From Cololabis saira (taxonomy: Eukaryota > Chordata > Actinopteri > Beloniformes > Belonidae): 64,000 nucleotides of DNA. The notes below the pieces were generated by a model. That model did not search any database. It was not told the origin of the DNA and saw nothing but the letters and a program-made list of their open reading frames with translations. Position 1 is the stretch's first letter, and the number at the start of each line of letters is the position of its first letter. The stretch is from contig NC_084599.1 in assembly GCF_033807715.1 (NCBI RefSeq), positions 11,079,625-11,143,624 on the forward strand. The letters run 5' to 3'. Below, one piece after another: positions 47,023 to 64,000 of the stretch. Both the position numbers and the translations under genes were made by a program.

Positions 47023-47459
47023 TACTTAAGTACCTTTAAAAGAAAGTACTTTTCTACTCTTACTCGAGTAATATTTTGACTGAGCTACTTTTACTTGTAA
47101 CGGAGTAAATTTTGACCAGAAGTATTTGTACTCTTACTCAAGTACTGGGCTCGAGTACTCTGTCCACCTCTGCTCATTACTCCAGCACTTTAAAACCAAC
47201 ATGTTGTACATTATTTCCTTTAATATTATTTGCTCTTTTGTATTGCACCAATCACCACAAAAAAAAAATGTGTTAGACTACTTGGCATTAAACTTCTTTC
47301 TGATTCTGATTCTTATTCTAATCGTGGGCTGTATGCGCTAGGCCGGATTATCCATATACGGAACCGGGCGAGCGCCGAGGGGCACCAGCCAATGAGGGGA
47401 CACCAAATAAACTAACTAACTGGACCATATATGTCATATTTTGTCATTTTCTTTATATA

Positions 47460-47824
47460 CAGGACTGTCTCAGAAAATTTGAATACTTTGATAAAGTTCT
47501 TTATTTTCTGTAATGCAATTAAAAAAACAAAAATGTCATACATTCTGGATTCATTACAAATCAACTGAAATATTGAAAGCCTTTTATTATTTTAATATTG
47601 CTGATTATGGCTTACAGTTTAAGATTAAGATTCACAGAATATTCTAATTTTTTTAGTTTTCTTAAACTTTAAGCCATGATCAGCAATATTAAAATAATAA
47701 AAGGCTTGCAATATTTAAGTTGATTTGTAATGAATCCAGAATGTATGACATTTTTGTTTTTTTAATTGCATTACAGAAAATAAAGAACTTTATCACAATA
47801 TTCTAATTTTCTGAGACAGTCCTG
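47460..47824. mobile_element. Tc1/mariner-type palindromic MITE, copy A
   Basis: A 365-bp element from CAGGACTGTCTCAGAAAA to its complement, flanked by TA on both sides. The arms are about 150 bp and contain TTACAAATCAACTGAAATAT. TA target sites point to the Tc1/mariner group. Confidence 0.8.
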
Positions 47825-47883
47825 TATTTGCAGGAAGAGGAGCAAACACAGCAGTAACCAATGATATAATAAAACTACATGAA

Positions 47884-47884
<1 letters not shown>

Positions 47885-47954
<70 letters not shown>
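47885..47954. repeat. (AAT)n microsatellite
   Basis: An uninterrupted AAT run just outside MITE copy A. A second AAT run lies at the equivalent place in the partial third copy (49748-49839). Confidence 0.95.
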
Positions 47955-47957
<3 letters not shown>

Positions 47958-48361
47958 TAATTGCGTTTGAGTGAGTGCCTTAACAACACAACCTTAAATC
48001 TAACAGCCTACACATTGCTATTTTATTAATGTGCTGTTCCCTACCTTCACATCAGCTCATTCAGGAGACCTGTTTGATTGTTTAGTCATGTGCTGTAATA
48101 GGCCATAAATGATGGAAATGATGATAGTTAACATGTGGTGTTACATTGGCATTTCTGATTAAATTTCTGATTGGAGCATCAGTGTAGTTTGGCATTTGTA
48201 GACTCATGTCTATCTGTGGTGTAACTCTTAGTTGATTGCTTGTGTTACATTTATTGTAGTATGAGTGTTAAGCATGTACTTCAGCAATACGTTCATGTTA
48301 ATCTATGGTCTTTATAACCATAGTACATTTCCCTTTTTTTTACCGTAAAATGTGGGAGGAG

Positions 48362-49016
48362 CAGTACTGGAGTTGAGGGGGGATGAGGGGGGATGGCATC
48401 CCCCCCTGAAATAAACACGGTCAAAATCATCCCCCCTGTAAAACTGCCTTTCCATCCCTTATGTAATTTCATCAATGAATGTGGTTTTACTGCTATTTCA
48501 ACATTTAGAGTCATCGCCAGAAAAATAACACCAGAAAAATAACTTATTTGACCATTTTCAGTCAGTCAGATTTTTCTACTTATTTTAAGTGAAAATCTAC
48601 TTGAAACAGGTGAAAATTGTTGTTTTTTCCAGTGATGAGTCTTGTTTTAAGTGTAATGAGATTTTTTTTACTAAAATGAGACATTTTAACTAGAAATAAG
48701 ACAAATATTCTTGTTAAGATTTTGAGTTTTTGCAGTGATCCATTTCACTTATCCTGTGAAGGACAGAGGAATATTGATAAGTTCAGAAAAGTGTTTTTTA
48801 TTGTTGTGTTTTGATGTATTTGATGTAAGCCCAGTGGATATTTAAAGCTTACAGAAGGCTGCATTTAACTGCTGCTATGTCATTTCTGCAGTATTTCTGC
48901 AGCTGTTTTGGTCACTGTTATTATTTGTTATATTATTTGAAATCAGCACAAATTATCTGTCCCGATATGATAAAATCCACCATCCCCCCTGATTTTTTTT
49001 TACAACTCGAGTACTG
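48362..49016. mobile_element. hAT element inserted in the left arm
   Basis: The ends CAGTACTGGAGTTG and the complement of CAGTACTCGAGTTG are flanked by GGGAGGAG (48354-48361) and TGGAGGAG (49017-49024). The inverted right arm has one uninterrupted copy of the site (around 51900-51912), showing the empty site. No transposase was recognised. Confidence 0.85.
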
Positions 49017-49508
49017 TGGAGGAGGGGGGCACTTCAAGTGTGGGCACCCCGGGGAACCACACTGAGTTAATCCAGCTCAGTGTGTGCGTAAATATGAAGC
49101 TACTTGATCCAAAGCAGATATGTTTTAATGGGGGAGCTCGTTCTTAAGTCGGGGACTTCTGGCCCACGCGTGGGGGGGCTGTGAGCCATGATGTCACGTA
49201 GCTCACGCGTCACGGCACGGCGAGCCGCTCGTGCTTGGTGCCCACGCGCACTGCTCGAGCCTGATTTATGGTTCCGCGTTAAATCGACGCAGAGCCTACG
49301 CCGTACCCTACGGCGTAGGCGTCGATTTTTTTTTATATATCTTTTTATTTCACAATAATTTTCACAATTCACATTTTCACATTCACGGTTTCTATTCTAC
49401 CAACATTCCTACCCTCTCCATAATTACCCTAGGGAAAAAAAACAAAAAACAAAAAAACAAAACAAAAATCATACATTAAGGGAGAACAAAATTAAATAAA
49501 TATTAAAT

Positions 49509-49771
49509 CATTTTTTTGAGATAGGCTATTTTGAGTTTTCTTAAGCTTTAAGCCATGATCAGCAATATTAAAATAATAAAAGGCTTGCAATATTTCAGTT
49601 GATTTGTAATGAATCCGGAATGTATGACATTTTTGTTTTTTTTAATTGCATGAACTTTATCACAATATTCTAATTTTCTGAGACAGTCCTGTATTTGCAG
49701 GAAGAGGAGCAAACACAGCAACCAATGATATAATAAAACTACATGAAAATAATAATAATAATAACAATAAC

Positions 49772-49842
<71 letters not shown>

Positions 49843-49862
49843 GAATTGCGTTTGAGTGAGTA
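49509..49862 (+). repeat. Partial third copy of the composite repeat
   Basis: It contains the right half of the TA-flanked MITE (ending CTGAGACAGTCCTG at 49690) and the same flank as the left arm (GAAGAGGAGCAAACACAGCA, an AAT run, ATTGCGTTTGAGTGAGT). It has the left-arm orientation. Confidence 0.8.
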
Positions 49863-49875
49863 AAATTAAATAAAT

Positions 49876-50085
49876 CCATCCATCCATCCATTATCTATAC
49901 CCGCTTTATCCTTTTCAGGGTCACGGGGGTCTGCTGGAGCCGATCCCAGCTATTTTCAGGTGAGAGACAGGGGTTCATCCTGGACAGGTCACCAGTCCAT
50001 CGCAGGGCCACTTATACACACAAACCATGCACACTCACGCTCACACTACGGGCAATTTAGAATCATCAATTAACCTAACAAATCA
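49876..50085. mobile_element. LINE 3' region fragment
   Basis: CATCCATCCATTATCTATAC, then GTCTGCTGGAGCCGATCCCA and AGTCCATCGCAGGGCCAC, is a widespread fish LINE 3' segment. Its usual continuation holds the TTTGCATGTTCTCC string (in complement) found in the insert at 23714. Confidence 0.65.
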
Positions 50086-50253
50086 ATGTAGCAAATTAAA
50101 TAAATATTAAAAACCAAAATTCTTGAAAAATATGACCACGGTTGTATTTTTCCGAAGTTAATTTTTCCAATGGTAAAAAAAATGAAATTTGATAAAAAAA
50201 AAACTTGAAAGTTGTAGGCTGTGCGTGGCTTTGACGCGGAACCATAAACCAGT

Positions 50254-62563
<12,310 letters not shown>

Positions 62564-62796
62564 TGAGTTTTGAATTGCATCATACTGTTATCATCTAGAA
62601 ACGTTGTTGTTAGATTTAGTGAGTTAATTTCCCTAAGCAATCTTCTTTACACCAACACATCTAGCTGCATCGGTAATTTGAGTGAGCAGCAGGGAGGAGG
62701 AACTGCATAGCAGCAAACATAGATAGGGCTTTATCTGTGGGGGAGCAGCTGTTGTCTGTCCCCTACTATATATGCAAGGAGGCTAGAATATATAAC

Positions 62797-62800
<4 letters not shown>

Positions 62801-62852
<52 letters not shown>
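62801..62852. repeat. (TA)n microsatellite
   Basis: About 26 TA units followed by a T-run, in dot1l intron 3. Confidence 0.95.
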
Positions 62853-62856
<4 letters not shown>

Positions 62857-63064
62857 TTTTTTTTTTTTTTAATAAAGACATGTTTGAATATGCAATAGAT
62901 TTATTATCATTGCAAAAGAGCTACTATGCTTGTGACTGCAAATTGCCCCCTATGGCTATATGGCACTGTAAATGTAGCTGTTCTGCTAAAGTTGTTTTGC
63001 TAATGCACCACTTAAGAGAGTTATATCACAGATGTTCCCAAAGGTTCTGTCATAATTTATTTAC

Positions 63065-63150
63065 TCCTGGCAAAATCTTCCATAAATTTAACATCAACTT
63101 CCACTGTTATGCTGATGACGCCCAGCTCTATGTATCCACCGGTGATACGC
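63065..63150 (+). pseudogene. L2/CR1-type LINE reverse transcriptase fragment
   Basis: The frame reads GKIFHKFNINFHCYADDAQL YVSTGD, with the YADD reverse transcriptase box at 63108-63119. It is a short relic in dot1l intron 3, in sense orientation. The rest of the 111-codon frame around it is not LINE-like. Confidence 0.7.
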
Positions 63151-63215
63151 GGGTTTGTTTAGAAACGACGTGTGATCGCCCAATGTTTTCAGCCAACCCG
63201 AACCGCAAATTTTGA

Positions 63216-64000
63216 TCACACAAAATAATACCAAACCCGCTACACAGCCAGCATTTTAATTTTCTTAATTTCAAAAATGAAATAAATAAACGTAAGCTTT
63301 TGATTAGTTATTGCCTTAAGGTTATATGAACAGCAAACAGGAGTGTGGATATGTTCATGTGCCATTGGCATATAGTCTGTGTCAGTCCGGGACTTTACTA
63401 CATAAGACATTACGTCTTGCGCCAGCATTATCGTAAGGCTGTTCCCTTTTAGAAGTCACACAGACCAGAGGCAGCATGGTGCTACCCTGATAGATCAGAC
63501 CCACATATTTGTAGATGGTATTGCCACAAATAACAATGCCACCACAAGGATCCTCTTGAGTCACTATTTCTTCAAAAAAAATTCTATGAGTGTATGCTTT
63601 TGTTTTCAATTCCCACTGTATAAAAATTCTCCCTGACCGTCTCCATGAGCTGCCTCGTGTTACGCACGCTCGTGCCGCAGGCTCGTGCTGCATCTTCTTG
63701 CCAATGAGGTATTTGTATTTATGACATATAGCGTTTGCATTTTTATATGCTATAAAATTGTGTTTGAATATTCCTTTTCAAAGTACAATATTTATACTAA
63801 CCATCCCGACTAAACCCTACCTGAATATCATTATGCATATTTTTGTCTGACTCGTTACCACCCGGGTCGACCGCTAACTTTGGATCAGCCCATGCATCAC
63901 TGGTGTCCACCAAACCCTCTTCATCACTTCCACCGACTTCTTTTATTGACTGTCTCACAGATGTTAAATCCTGGTTTTCTTGCAATTTCTTGTGTATCAA
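63216..64000. other. dot1l intron 3, nothing recognised
   Basis: No match to the next dot1l segment and no clear repeat ends. The minus-strand frames here have no recognised domain. Confidence 0.4.

Larger units (their letters stand above)
46006..47172. mobile_element. Tol2/Ac-like non-autonomous hAT transposon
   Basis: The inverted ends CAGTGGTGGACAGTAACGG and CTGTCCACCTCTG carry many subterminal ACTTAAGTA / ACTTGAGTA repeats, as in Tol2-type hATs. They are flanked by identical 8-bp repeats CTCATTAC (45998-46005 and 47173-47180). The interior holds a second hAT. Confidence 0.88.
45850..47325 (+). mobile_element. LINE-like 3' region split by a hAT element
   Basis: Sequence before 46005 and after 47181 appears to be one piece interrupted by the hAT insert. 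The downstream part reads TTGTATTGCACCAATC and ends with TTGGCATTAAACTTC followed by repeated TGATTC, a common fish LINE terminus. The upstream half is assigned mainly by continuity. Confidence 0.4.
47338..49073 (+). repeat. Composite repeat, left arm of an inverted pair around dot1l exon 1
   Basis: From CTAGGCCGGATTATCCATAT to CACACTGAGTTAATCC, this matches the reverse complement of 51856-53445 in the same order. Shared blocks: the CGGGCGAGCGCC / CACCAGCCAATGAGG end, a palindromic MITE, a GAAGAGGAGCAAACACAGCA flank, ATGAGTGTT-AGCATGTACTTCAG, and CACTTCAAGTGTGG. A hAT insert (48362-49016) is unique to this arm. Confidence 0.85.
49260..50253. mobile_element. CTGATTTATGG-type MITE enlarged by internal repeats
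   Basis: The left end CTGATTTATGGTTCCGCGTT and the right end (complement of TGGTTTATGGTTCCGCGTC) match the family of 494-580. Between them lie foreign pieces: a partial copy of the composite repeat (about 49509-49862) and a LINE tail (about 49876-50085). Confidence 0.6.

Noticed and set aside
49660..49887. Poly-Leu and poly-Tyr frames at the AAT runs
   Set aside because: Translations of an AAT/ATT microsatellite.

Overview
The window is vertebrate nuclear DNA, almost certainly from a ray-finned (teleost) fish. It holds multi-exon genes with GT-AG introns and long AT-rich introns. It is packed with fish-type repeats: hAT, Tc1/mariner, Harbinger and TTAA-target DNA transposons, palindromic MITEs, an L2/CR1-type LINE and tRNA-headed SINEs. 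No bacterial, plasmid or viral genes were recognised.

Two genes are present, both on the + strand. The first is a complete ell (RNA polymerase II elongation factor ELL). It has 12 coding exons from 286 to 39800 that join in frame to 639 codons plus stop, followed by a 3' UTR of about 2.4 kb with a poly(A) signal at 42248. The second is the 5' part of dot1l (histone H3 lysine 79 methyltransferase). Coding exons lie at 50561-50641, 62341-62384 and 62488-62562, and the gene runs out of the window. About 8 kb separates the end of the ell 3' UTR from the first dot1l exon. ELL belongs to the super elongation complex and DOT1L to the AF9/ENL-linked DOT1L complex, so the pair joins two functionally related elongation and chromatin factors head to tail.

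Layout: ell promoter and exon 1 (1-420); a 17 kb intron 1 with several MITEs, a TTAA-flanked element and a hAT element that carries an antisense LINE; exon 2 (17402); a 7.7 kb intron 2 with a hAT copy bearing a BED-finger remnant and a SINE; exons 3-12 (25111-39800) with a Tc1 relic, another hAT and smaller elements in the introns; ell 3' UTR; an intergenic stretch with a Tol2-like hAT that itself contains a second hAT; the dot1l promoter and exon 1; then an 11.7 kb dot1l intron 1 filled with hAT, Harbinger, SINE and MITE sequence.

The most unusual structure lies around dot1l exon 1. The promoter and first exon sit in a 2.8 kb spacer between two inverted copies of a composite repeat (47338-49073 and 51856-53445). 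A partial third copy lies inside the spacer. Just downstream of exon 1 a foldback element lies between two diverged direct copies of a 120-130 bp segment.
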